Source of the DNA: Desulfovibrio desulfuricans
GTDB lineage: Bacteria; Desulfobacterota; Desulfovibrionia; Desulfovibrionales; Desulfovibrionaceae
Assembly: GCF_004801255.1 (NCBI RefSeq)
Contig: NZ_CP036295.1
Coordinates: 124,001 to 188,000 of the forward strand
Direction of reading: 5' to 3'
Length of the DNA stretch: 64,000 bases
Under the pieces are notes generated by a model. The model worked only from the letters and a program-made list of their open reading frames with translations, was not told the DNA's origin and did no database searches. The translations under genes and the position numbers were made by a program. This document shows positions 51,728 through 59,145 of this stretch, piece by piece (positions within the stretch are counted from its first letter, which is position 1; every line of letters begins with the position of its first letter).

Positions 51728-51798
51728 TACCTTCCTTTCTTTTGCTGACAGCCTCCTCCAACCGAAACGGCCTGCCTCCCCAAGCGGGCCGTTTTTTT
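51728..51798 (+). ncRNA. Predicted ~70-nt RNA: small RNA or attenuated speB leader
   Basis: From the predicted sigma-54 start (about 51728) to the end of the T tract is about 70 bases with no start codon frame of note. It carries pyrimidine-rich segments (CCTTCCTTTCTTTT, GCCTCCTCC) and ends in an intrinsic terminator whose loop is also C-rich. It could be an independent small RNA, or a leader from which some polymerases read through into speB-panB. This is inferred from sequence only. Confidence 0.5.
51766..51798 (+). terminator. Intrinsic terminator just before speB
   Basis: Stem AACGGCCTGC / GCGGGCCGTT with a C-rich loop (CTCCCCAA), followed by T7. It ends 23 bases before the speB ATG, between a sigma-54 promoter and the gene. 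Confidence 0.85.
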
Positions 51799-51821
51799 AT
51801 GTCAAATCACGGCAGGATCAC

Positions 51822-52709
51822 ATGCAAGACAAGTTTCTGGCTTCGGAATATTCACCATCAGCGCCCGATGCGGCTGGCTTTCATATTATCCCTGTTCCGC
51901 TGGAGCAGAGCGTTTCGTACGGCGGCGGCACAGCTCAAGGCCCACAGGCCCTGCTTGCCGCCTCGCATCAGCTGGAGGCATGGGAAAGCGGCTTTGCGCC
52001 TGGCGAAGCGGGTTTTTTTACCGCCGAGCCGGTGGACTGCTCCGGCCCGGTGACGGACACCCTTGACCGCATCGAGGCCGCCGTGGCCCACGCCATTGCC
52101 TGCGAGGCCGTGCCCGTGGTGCTGGGCGGCGAGCATACGGTAACCCTGGGCGCGCTGCGGGCCTTGGCCCGGCAGGCCGAAAAAACAGGCGAACCCTTTG
52201 GCGTCGTGCAGTTTGACGCTCACGCCGACCTGCGGCCCCAGTATGAAGGCAGCCCGTACTCGCACGCCAGCGTCATGTACCGCGCCGTGGCCGATCTTGG
52301 TCTGCCGCTCACGCAGTTTGCCGTGCGCGACTTTTGCCGGGAGGAGGCCGCAATCCGCAAGCAGTTTAACGTGACGCACTACGACGCCTATTTTATCGCC
52401 CGCGTGGGGCTGCCCGACCAGCCCCTGCCCGAGGGCTTTCCCAAAAATATTTACATAACCTTTGATGTGGACGGATTTGATTCGTCCATCATGCCCGCCA
52501 CCGGCACGCCTTCGCCAGGCGGCATCAACTGGCGCGAGGCCCAGTATATACTTGAGCGCTGCGTGGCCGGTCGCCGCGTGGTGGGGCTGGACGTGGTGGA
52601 GCTGGCCCCCATCAAGGGGCTGCACCATGCCGATTTTACGGCGGCCAAGCTGACCCACCTCATTATGGGCCTGGCCCACGATGCCAACCACAAGGAGCAG
52701 CAAGCATGA
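51822..52709 (+). CDS. speB: Agmatinase/ureohydrolase family enzyme
   Basis: A 295-residue ureohydrolase. The two-metal site motifs are GGEHTVTLGALRAL, QFDAHADLRPQYE (DAHAD) and YITFDVDGFDSSIMPAT (DxDxxD). It cleaves agmatine to putrescine and urea if true to the agmatinase group; arginase, guanidinobutyrase and formiminoglutamase have related motifs and cannot be excluded. Its stop overlaps the panB start (ATGA), so the two are coupled. The Shine-Dalgarno is weak (GGCAGGATC). A sigma-54 promoter and terminator lie upstream. Putrescine made here would feed the polyamine route seen at 19595-20803. Confidence 0.88.
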   Translation: MQDKFLASEYSPSAPDAAGFHIIPVPLEQSVSYGGGTAQGPQALLAASHQLEAWESGFAPGEAGFFTAEPVDCSGPVTDTLDRIEAAVAHAIACEAVPVVLGGEHTVTLGALRALARQAEKTGEPFGVVQFDAHADLRPQYEGSPYSHASVMYRAVADLGLPLTQFAVRDFCREEAAIRKQFNVTHYDAYFIARVGLPDQPLPEGFPKNIYITFDVDGFDSSIMPATGTPSPGGINWREAQYILERCVAGRRVVGLDVVELAPIKGLHHADFTAAKLTHLIMGLAHDANHKEQQA

Positions 52710-53539
52710 AGAACACCGCAGTTACCTTCCGCGAAGCCAAAGGGCAGGACAAGCTTGTCATGCTGACGGCTTATGATTACAGCACTGCGCGGGTTATGGA
52801 TATGGCCGGTGTGGACGCCCTGCTGGTGGGCGATTCGCTGGGTATGGTGATGCTGGGCTACCCCGATACGCTTTCCGTAACCATGGACGACATGGTTCGA
52901 CATTGCGCGGCTGTGGCGCGTGGGGCGCAACAGGCCCTTGTGGTCTGCGACATGCCCTATATGAGCTACCATGTGTCGGTGGAAGAAACAGTGCGCAACG
53001 CCGCCCGCCTGATGACCGAAGGCCGGGCGCAGGCGGTCAAGCTTGAAGGCGGGGCGGAATTTGTCGCCGAGGTGCGGGCGCTGACGCGGGCGTCCATCCC
53101 CGTGATGGGGCATCTGGGGCTTACGCCGCAATCGATAAACGCCTTTGGCGGCTTTAAGGTGCAGGGCAAAAGCATGGCTGCGGCCCAAAAGCTGCTGGAC
53201 GACGCCCGCGTCCTGCAGGACGCCGGGGCCTTTGCCCTGGTGCTCGAATGCGTGCCCGCCGCTTTGGCCGAGCGCGTCACGCAGGCCCTTGCCATCCCGG
53301 TCATAGGCATTGGCGCGGGCGCTGGCTGCGATGGTCAGGTGCTGGTGTGGCAGGACATGACGGGCATGACCCAAAGCCACCTGCCGCGTTTTGTCAAACG
53401 CTTTGGCGATGTGGGGGCCAGCCTGCGCGCTGCTGTTGAAGCTTACTCGCGTGAAGTGCGCGCCGGGGCCTTCCCCGCCGAGGACCACGTCTACCCCCTG
53501 CCCGACGGCATGGAAAAGACGCTGAAAAAGCTTAAGTAA
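52706..53539 (+). CDS. panB: 3-methyl-2-oxobutanoate hydroxymethyltransferase
   Basis: PanB (277 residues) adds a hydroxymethyl group from methylene-tetrahydrofolate to alpha-ketoisovalerate to give ketopantoate, a step of pantothenate synthesis. Motifs: MLTAYDYSTARVMDMAGVDA, VGDSLGMVMLGYPDTLSVTM, VKLEGGAEF, MGHLGLTPQSINAFGGFKVQ and IGIGAGAGCDGQVLVWQDM. The ATG overlaps the speB stop by 4 bases. panC is far away in the window. Terminator follows. Confidence 0.96.
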   Translation: MKNTAVTFREAKGQDKLVMLTAYDYSTARVMDMAGVDALLVGDSLGMVMLGYPDTLSVTMDDMVRHCAAVARGAQQALVVCDMPYMSYHVSVEETVRNAARLMTEGRAQAVKLEGGAEFVAEVRALTRASIPVMGHLGLTPQSINAFGGFKVQGKSMAAAQKLLDDARVLQDAGAFALVLECVPAALAERVTQALAIPVIGIGAGAGCDGQVLVWQDMTGMTQSHLPRFVKRFGDVGASLRAAVEAYSREVRAGAFPAEDHVYPLPDGMEKTLKKLK

Positions 53540-53566
53540 GCCTGCCCCGCAGCAGAAGTTGCCTGT

Positions 53567-53594
53567 AAAAAACGCCCGCATTTGCGGGCGTTTT
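53567..53594. terminator. Two-way terminator between panB and the helicase-nuclease gene
   Basis: Perfect stem AACGCCCGCA / TGCGGGCGTT, with A-runs on the left and T-runs on the right, so it can end panB (plus) and the convergent fusion gene (minus). Confidence 0.9.
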
Positions 53595-53626
53595 GCATTC
53601 CTCGGGGCTGTCTTGCGGTTTCCGCC

Positions 53627-56600
53627 TCAGCGCCGTTTAAAGTCCACAGCAACGCGCACGCGTGAGCCCGCCTTGTTGCTGAACAGCAAAAAACCGTGCT
53701 CCAGCCCGTGCAGATAGAGACGGCGGGTGATGTCCACATCCTTGCGGCAGTATGTGGCGATGTCGTCAATGCGGCCCTGTTGCCACCACTCGAGTGCCTG
53801 CAGGCCGTCGGCGCTTTTGGGTTCGTTAAGGGTAGCCTGTCCGAGGTTGTCCAGCGAAAGCCTGTAGTTAAGGCGTTCGGACACGCGCTGCAAAAGGTCG
53901 AGGCTGGGCAGGCGGTGCAGGTCAAAGTTCGCAAAGGCCGAGAGCACGGCATAGTCAAAGCGCAGGCTGTTAAAGCCGACCACAAGGTCTGCCCCGCGCA
54001 GGCGCTCGAACAGGGCGGGCAGCTCCTCCTGCTGGTAGGCAAAGTAGTCGTCGGCCTTGCTGTCGTAGACCACGGCAACGCTCACGCCCATGCGGTCGGC
54101 CCTGTTCCAGCCGCCCACCTCGGCGGCGGAGCGCCGGGTTTCCACGTCAAAGACCACAAAATTTTTGGGCGGCGGCACGGGGGTATGCGTCAGCAGCCCC
54201 GCCGCGTCAAAGGTCTCCCCTGCCTGAGCGCCAGCCTTGCTGCGGGTTGCGCCTTGCGGTTCGGGGACGTTGACGCTCAAAACCGGCTGCGCTGCAAACC
54301 CGAACAGGTTGTTCTGGTTGTCTGGCGCGGGTTGCTTTTTGCTCATGGATTGGTCCTCCATTGCAGGGTGCGCGGCGGCATCGGGCAGGCTATCCGTGTT
54401 GATAAATTCCAGGGCGGAGAGCGCAGGCCGCGCCACAGCTCCCAATGCCGAGGCCGCGTCGGCCATTTCCATATCGAGCCGGTCAGGGGCCGGGCTGATG
54501 CGCAGCTCGCGGTACAGGGCGTCGCCCTCCGTGCCGGGGGCCAGCATCTCGCGCAACAGTTCCAGCGCGCCGATCTTGCTGATGGGCCTGTTGCCGGAGC
54601 CGCATTTGGGCGAATGCACGCACGAGGGGCAGCCGTCCTCGCAGGGGCAGGCGGCCACCGCCTTCAGGGTTGCCTCAAGCAGACCCCGCGCGTCGGGAAA
54701 GGCCTGGCGCGTCAGACCTGCGCCGCCGGGCAGGCCGTCGTAAATGAATACGCCCGAAAGCCCGGTCTGCGCGTGCAGCGGCGTGGAGATGCCGCCAAAG
54801 TCGTTGCGGTCGGCCATGATCAGCAGGGGCAGCAGGCCGATGGCCGCGTGCTCCAGCGCGTGGATGGAGCCCATGTAGTGCAGAAACTTTTCTTCCAGCG
54901 AGGCGCGGATGCTGTCGGGGATGACAAACCACAGGCCTTCGGTTTCAAAAACCTGCGGCGGCGCGTCCAGCGGCGTGATGGTGAGCAGGCGGTTGCCCGA
55001 GGTGGAGCGTTTTTCGTAGCCGGTCACAATGTCCGTGATGCGCAGCCGTCCCCGGCACGCCAGCACGCGGCCCAGCGATACGCGCTCGACTTCTTCAAGA
55101 ATATCAGTACTTTTTTGGCCGCGCGTGCGGGTAAACCACGATACCTTGGCCGCCTTGGCCACAATGCGGGCGCGGGCTGGGTCCATCTCGTCAATCACGT
55201 AGCTGCGGCCCCTGTGCAGGTAGACCGCGCCGGGGTGCGTCTCCTGCCATGCGCGGAAACCGTCCACCGAGCCGATGATCTGGCCGTCCTGGTCTTCGAT
55301 GGTAAAGGTCTGGCCCGTGCCGCGCAAATCCACATGGCGCTGGGGCCGCTTGCGGGCGGCCAGCAACTGCGTGCCGTCGGCGGACTGCAGCAGCAGTCCT
55401 TTGGCGTGCAGGGCGCGGGCTGCGGCGCGGGCTGCCGGGCTTGCCAGCATGGCGTCACCGGGGGTGAGCGGCATTTCTGCCGCCGCGCACTCCAGATGCC
55501 GGGTGAGGATGACCTCGTTGTCCGGGTTGACCACGGCCTTTTCTGGCGGGCGGGTAAAAAAATCCTCGGGATTGCGGGCAAAATACTGATCCAGCGCGTC
55601 CTCGCCCGCCACCACAATGACGGCGGATTCCTGCTGGGCGCGCCCCACGCGGCCGCCTCGCTGCAGGGTGGCCATGACCGTGCCGGGGTAGCCCACGAGA
55701 ATGCACACGTCCAGACCGCCAATGTCTATGCCCAGCTCCAGCGCGCTGGTGCTGACCACAGCCAGCAGATCGCCCGAGGCCATGCGGGCCTCGATGCTGC
55801 GGCGCTCCTCGGGCAAAAAGCCCGCGCGGTAGGCGGAGATATGCTCGGCAAAAGTCCCGGACTGCCCGGCCCACAGGCTGATGAGTTCGGTCATGCGGCG
55901 TGAGCGGCAATAGACGATGGTGCGCAGGTTGCGGGCAAGCGCGGCCTTGAGCAGATCAATGGCCGCCGTGGCGGCGCTTTGCTCCGGGTTGAGAAAGACA
56001 AAATGCCGTGGCCCCTGCGGCGCGCCGGACTGGTCAATGACCACGGGCGCTGCGGGCATGCGGGCGGTGGATTGCAGGATTGCCGCGTCAGCCCCTGCCT
56101 GCGCGGTGGACGTGTCAGCTGGGCTGGCCGTGCCGGTCAGCGCCGCCGCCAGCTCGCCGGGGTTGCCCACGGTAGCCGTGCACAGCACATAGACGGGCCG
56201 TGCGCCGTAGCGCCCGGCGATGCGGTTGAGCCGCCGGAACACCTGCGCCATGTGCGCCCCGAATACTCCCCTGTAGGTGTGGGCCTCGTCCACAACCACA
56301 TGGCTCAGGCCCGCCAGAAATTCCGCCCACTGCTCGTGGTACGGCAAAATGCCCAGGTGCAGCATCTCCGGGTTGCTGATGAGCACCGTGGGCGGGTTGC
56401 GCCGTATTTTGCGCCTGAAGTGGTCGCTGGTGTCGCCGTCGTACAGGGCGGCGGTGGGGCGGGCCTCGCAGGGCCAGCTCTCCACCAGAGCGTTGAACGC
56501 GCCCAGCTGGTCCTGCGCCAGCGCCTTGAGCGGAAAGAGATACAGGGCGCGGGCGTCGCGGTCGCGCAGGTAGCGGTCGAGCACGGGCAGGTTGTAGATG

Positions 56601-56854
56601 AGGCTTTTGCCGCTGGCCGTGGGCGTGGCCGCAACAACGGAGTGCCCGGCTCGGATATGGTCTGTGGCCAGCGCCTGATGGCTGTACAGCCCGGCGATGC
56701 CGCGCTGCTCGAGCACCCTGCTGATGGCGGCTGGCCAGGGCAGGCGGGTAGGGGCGTAGCGCGGCTCTACCGCTGCAAAAATGCGGTGGCAGGTGACCTG
56801 CGGCCCCAGTTTTTCCGACGCCAGCAGCGCGGTGATATATTCCCCGACAGACAC
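53627..56854 (-). CDS. MrfA-type DUF1998 helicase fused to a DEDDy exonuclease (MrfB-like)
   Basis: A 1075-residue fusion. The N-terminal part is a superfamily 2 helicase of the MrfA/Hrq1 group: Walker A TPTASGKS (77-84), DEAH (189-192), QRGGRVGRA (398-406), and the DUF1998 four-Cys site with Cys 738, 742, 745 and 751 (EDGCPSCVHSPKC). After a linker the C-terminal 180 residues are an RNase H-like exonuclease: FDVET (Asp 903, Glu 905), GFNSLRFDY (Asp 967) and YCRKD (Tyr 1035, Asp 1039), a DEDDy pattern. In Bacillus the helicase MrfA and exonuclease MrfB are separate neighbouring genes and repair mitomycin-type DNA damage. Start is GTG 56854. A GGAGGA followed 7 bases later by ATG (54344-54346) within the gene may also start the nuclease alone. 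The acyltransferase gene lies 8 bases upstream. Confidence 0.85.
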   Translation of the reverse strand: MSVGEYITALLASEKLGPQVTCHRIFAAVEPRYAPTRLPWPAAISRVLEQRGIAGLYSHQALATDHIRAGHSVVAATPTASGKSLIYNLPVLDRYLRDRDARALYLFPLKALAQDQLGAFNALVESWPCEARPTAALYDGDTSDHFRRKIRRNPPTVLISNPEMLHLGILPYHEQWAEFLAGLSHVVVDEAHTYRGVFGAHMAQVFRRLNRIAGRYGARPVYVLCTATVGNPGELAAALTGTASPADTSTAQAGADAAILQSTARMPAAPVVIDQSGAPQGPRHFVFLNPEQSAATAAIDLLKAALARNLRTIVYCRSRRMTELISLWAGQSGTFAEHISAYRAGFLPEERRSIEARMASGDLLAVVSTSALELGIDIGGLDVCILVGYPGTVMATLQRGGRVGRAQQESAVIVVAGEDALDQYFARNPEDFFTRPPEKAVVNPDNEVILTRHLECAAAEMPLTPGDAMLASPAARAAARALHAKGLLLQSADGTQLLAARKRPQRHVDLRGTGQTFTIEDQDGQIIGSVDGFRAWQETHPGAVYLHRGRSYVIDEMDPARARIVAKAAKVSWFTRTRGQKSTDILEEVERVSLGRVLACRGRLRITDIVTGYEKRSTSGNRLLTITPLDAPPQVFETEGLWFVIPDSIRASLEEKFLHYMGSIHALEHAAIGLLPLLIMADRNDFGGISTPLHAQTGLSGVFIYDGLPGGAGLTRQAFPDARGLLEATLKAVAACPCEDGCPSCVHSPKCGSGNRPISKIGALELLREMLAPGTEGDALYRELRISPAPDRLDMEMADAASALGAVARPALSALEFINTDSLPDAAAHPAMEDQSMSKKQPAPDNQNNLFGFAAQPVLSVNVPEPQGATRSKAGAQAGETFDAAGLLTHTPVPPPKNFVVFDVETRRSAAEVGGWNRADRMGVSVAVVYDSKADDYFAYQQEELPALFERLRGADLVVGFNSLRFDYAVLSAFANFDLHRLPSLDLLQRVSERLNYRLSLDNLGQATLNEPKSADGLQALEWWQQGRIDDIATYCRKDVDITRRLYLHGLEHGFLLFSNKAGSRVRVAVDFKRR
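54344..54357 (-). promoter_or_regulatory. Internal ribosome binding site and ATG in the fusion gene
   Basis: GGAGGA, 7 bases, then ATG (codon 837, MSKKQPAP) in the frame of the fusion. It would yield a 239-residue exonuclease from 54346 to 53627. This is as strong as the flagellin ribosome binding site and much stronger than the site at the GTG start of the full-length gene. Confidence 0.5.
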
Positions 56855-56862
56855 GTCGCTGC

Positions 56863-57555
56863 CTATTCCGTACCTGCGGGCTGCTGGGCCTTTTCGCCGG
56901 GTTTGAGGCAGCGCAGCACGCGGGCGGGCGAACCGGCGGCAAGGCAGAAGGGCGGCACGTCGCGCGTCACCACGCTGCCCGCGCCGATAATCGCGCCCTC
57001 GCCGATGTTCACGCCTTTGAGAACAAGACAGTTCATGCCAATCCAGGCGTAGTCGCCGATGCTCACGGGGCGGTCGCCCTCCATGCCGGGGTTTGTGGCG
57101 CGGGCCTCGGGCGGCCAGTGGGCGTGAAAGTCCGAATCAACCACAACGCAGTTGGGGCCAACCATGACCTGACGCCCAAGCCGTATGACCGTGGAGCGGG
57201 CAGTGATGGAAGTGCCGCTCAGCTGGCAGCCGGGGCCGATCTCTATGCCCGCCCCCGGGCCAAAGGTGCGCAGCCGCACCGGGGCGTACAGTGCGGCTGC
57301 CGTGGCGCGCCGCCATGATGAGACAAGGCTTGCGCCAGCGCCGATGCGCATGCTGCTGCCCGGCCAGCGCAATAGCCCCACCGGACCGTGGGCCGTCACG
57401 CCGGTCTCTACACGCACGCCAAGGGCCAGAGCCTTGAGGCGCAGGCGCAGGGTTCCCCAAAACGCGCCGTTGACGCGCATGATCTGCAGACACAGGTAGC
57501 TTATGACGTTGGAGGGGGTGAGCCCCCGCTCCAGGGCTTTTTTCAGCATGCTCAT
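56863..57555 (-). CDS. Left-handed beta-helix acyltransferase (hexapeptide repeat)
   Basis: A 230-residue acetyltransferase-like protein. It contains hexapeptide repeats (IEIGPGCQLSGTSITARSTV, VMVGPNCVVVDSDFHAHWPP, VSIGDYAWIGMNCLVLKGVN, IGEGAIIGAGSVVTRDVPP). The catalytic His expected in this family sits in DSDFHAHWPP. It probably acetylates a sugar or a surface polysaccharide, like WcaF or NodL types. No membrane segment. ATG 57555 has a weak ribosome binding site (GGAACC). It lies 8 bases before the helicase-nuclease gene on the same strand. Confidence 0.85.
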   Translation of the reverse strand: MSMLKKALERGLTPSNVISYLCLQIMRVNGAFWGTLRLRLKALALGVRVETGVTAHGPVGLLRWPGSSMRIGAGASLVSSWRRATAAALYAPVRLRTFGPGAGIEIGPGCQLSGTSITARSTVIRLGRQVMVGPNCVVVDSDFHAHWPPEARATNPGMEGDRPVSIGDYAWIGMNCLVLKGVNIGEGAIIGAGSVVTRDVPPFCLAAGSPARVLRCLKPGEKAQQPAGTE

Positions 57556-57894
57556 GGTGGTTCCATGGTTGTCGTTGCGAATGGCGGCGACCTGTGGGCC
57601 GCCTGCGCAGCATTATGCCAGAGTCGGACCGCATGGTCGAGCAGAGCCGCAACGTCCTGCCTCCCGCGCCTGCCTGGGTGAGCTGCGGCCATCCGCCGCC
57701 AGCATTGCTGACGGCTGGGTGGCGAGGTGTACGTTGAAGGCAAATCGCTTTCTGCGCCCGCAACATCATGGCAGGGTTCAATATTCGGCGAAGCGCTGTT
57801 TAACCAGGTTGGAACAGCCAATATCCTTGACGCCAGCAAGCGGCGGAAGTAAATTGAAATTGAATGTTGTTTTTAAAAGGATGGTGGAGATATT
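57556..57894. other. Region between the acyltransferase gene and feoA
   Basis: 339 bases, no convincing gene. The last 50 bases before feoA are AT-rich with two ATTGAA half-sites in tandem (57853-57864), which resemble half of a Fur-type box. The rest is GC-rich without recognisable structure. Confidence 0.45.
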
Positions 57895-58134
57895 ATGGAT
57901 TCAGTCATTCCGCTTACTTCCCTCAAGGTGGGCGAGCTGGCCCGCATCGTGAGCATCAACGCCAAGGGCGAGCTTGCACGGCGAATCCGCGACATGGGCC
58001 TTGGATCGGGCATGCCCGTTTCTGTAGTTGGCTATGCGCCCCTGCGCGACCCGCTGGCCCTGCGCTGCGCAGAGGTCACCATCGCCCTGCGTCGCAGGGA
58101 GGCCGGGGCCATCATGGTGCAGACAGTGGTGTAA
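57895..58134 (+). CDS. feoA: Ferrous iron transport accessory protein FeoA
   Basis: FeoA (79 residues), an SH3-like small cytoplasmic protein that supports the FeoB iron(II) transporter. The family pattern LTSLKVGELARIVSINAKGE, RRIRDMGLGSGMPVSVVGYA and LRRREAGAIMVQTVV is clear. AAAAGGATGG and GGAGATATT precede the ATG. It is not next to feoB: feoB lies 2.7 kb away on the opposite strand with an AT-rich cassette and a cyclase gene between them. Confidence 0.93.
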   Translation: MDSVIPLTSLKVGELARIVSINAKGELARRIRDMGLGSGMPVSVVGYAPLRDPLALRCAEVTIALRRREAGAIMVQTVV

Positions 58135-58189
58135 AAGGGAATTTGCTAGATCTGCCCTTAGAATTTTCAGGTTTCCTTATATACAAAGA

Positions 58190-58227
58190 ACACCACCTTT
58201 TGAAGACTGATAAGGGTGGTGTTTTTT
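58190..58227 (+). terminator. Intrinsic terminator of feoA
   Basis: Perfect 8-base stem ACACCACC / GGTGGTGT with a 17-base loop and T6, 55 bases after the feoA stop and just before the AT-rich cassette. Confidence 0.8.
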
Positions 58228-58269
58228 GTCTGATGACAAATTTGAAGGCCTAATTAACAGGTAGAAATT

Positions 58270-58291
58270 ATTTCAAGAAGTGGCTTGAAAT
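58270..58291. promoter_or_regulatory. Dyad ahead of the AT-rich cassette
   Basis: ATTTCAAG-N6-CTTGAAAT, a perfect 8-base inverted repeat centred about 61 bases before the first gene of the cassette. A regulator-binding site is plausible. Confidence 0.45.
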
Positions 58292-58341
58292 CATTAGAGG
58301 GGCATGTAATTATATAGATGTAAATATTTAAGGGGGAAGTT

Positions 58342-59145
58342 ATGGAAAATAAGTTAATTTTTTCAACATTTGAGCTGTATGTTGATAATGTAGAACTGGC
58401 TAAGTCTGCGGTTAATGGAAAGGATGTAGACCTAGGTATTAAGACTACGATAAGCGCTGATAACCAAAAATGCATGAAAACGTACGTTGGTCTCAGAGGC
58501 GAGTATATGTTTATGAGTCTCTACGAAGGGCGTTTTTTGCCATTATCGTCGACGGTATTCAATAGAGAATTAAATTCTGAGCAACCAAATTCTCGTACCG
58601 AGGCAGAAGCTGAATGGAACTCTCAAACGTACGGGGTATATAATTTTAAAAATAAAATTTTGTACATATCTAATATAAATAAAAAATGTTTTTTTGAATT
58701 GATTATTAAAGATAGGATTCTAAAGAATGATGGCGCGAATGTGATGATTTCAAATATATATAAGGATGTTGATACCTTCGTAAAGGAAATTTCCAAGGCG
58801 GATAAAATTGTTTTTGCTAGAAAAAATGCTGATCAAGTGAGTCTTTTTTCTGATCCAGATCAATTTGATCCAAAGTGGTCTGTTGGGGCGGAGTCATTTT
58901 CTGTCGAGTTGAAATATAGTAAAATAAAAGTATTCAGAGAAAAAGTTTTTGAATTTTGGAATCTTGCAAAGAAGAAAGAAATATCTAATCTGATTTGTAT
59001 TGGATGCGGAGATGATAATTTGGAGAAGGTTTTTAAGATTGATAAGTTTATTGAAAAAATAAGTGTAGATGTGCAAAAGAACGAGCGCGGACTTTACGAA
59101 GATGATTTAGTCTTTTCAACGTTAGTTAGTAGCTTTGAATCATGA
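58342..59145 (+). CDS. Unknown soluble protein of an AT-rich cassette (RexA-like in size and setting)
   Basis: A 267-residue soluble protein, Lys/Asn/Ile-rich and coded with about one third GC, unlike the ~60% or higher of all neighbours, so it was probably acquired by transfer. No family is recognised. It has beta-type segments (FSTFELYVDNVELA, YGVYNFKNKILYISNIN, FSVELKYSKIKVFREKVFEF) and a helical C-terminal part. GGGGGAAG precedes the ATG by 3 bases. Its last 4 bases overlap the next gene, a small membrane protein. The pair (soluble about 270 residues, then a 4TM protein about 150) matches RexA/RexB of phage lambda in order and size; the sequences themselves are not shown to be related. 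Confidence 0.6.
   Translation: MENKLIFSTFELYVDNVELAKSAVNGKDVDLGIKTTISADNQKCMKTYVGLRGEYMFMSLYEGRFLPLSSTVFNRELNSEQPNSRTEAEAEWNSQTYGVYNFKNKILYISNINKKCFFELIIKDRILKNDGANVMISNIYKDVDTFVKEISKADKIVFARKNADQVSLFSDPDQFDPKWSVGAESFSVELKYSKIKVFREKVFEFWNLAKKKEISNLICIGCGDDNLEKVFKIDKFIEKISVDVQKNERGLYEDDLVFSTLVSSFES

Larger units (their letters stand above)
51551..51821. other. Control region ahead of speB with a sigma-54 promoter and terminator
   Basis: 271 bases, AT-rich compared with its neighbours. In order: dyads GTTAAA-CATT-TTTAAC (51612-51627) and GATAAAATTTTATC (51644-51657); a weak hairpin AAAAAGCAG / CTGCTTTTT (51661-51701); a sigma-54 promoter (51702-51717); and an intrinsic terminator (51766-51798). 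The speB ATG is at 51822. Confidence 0.7.
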
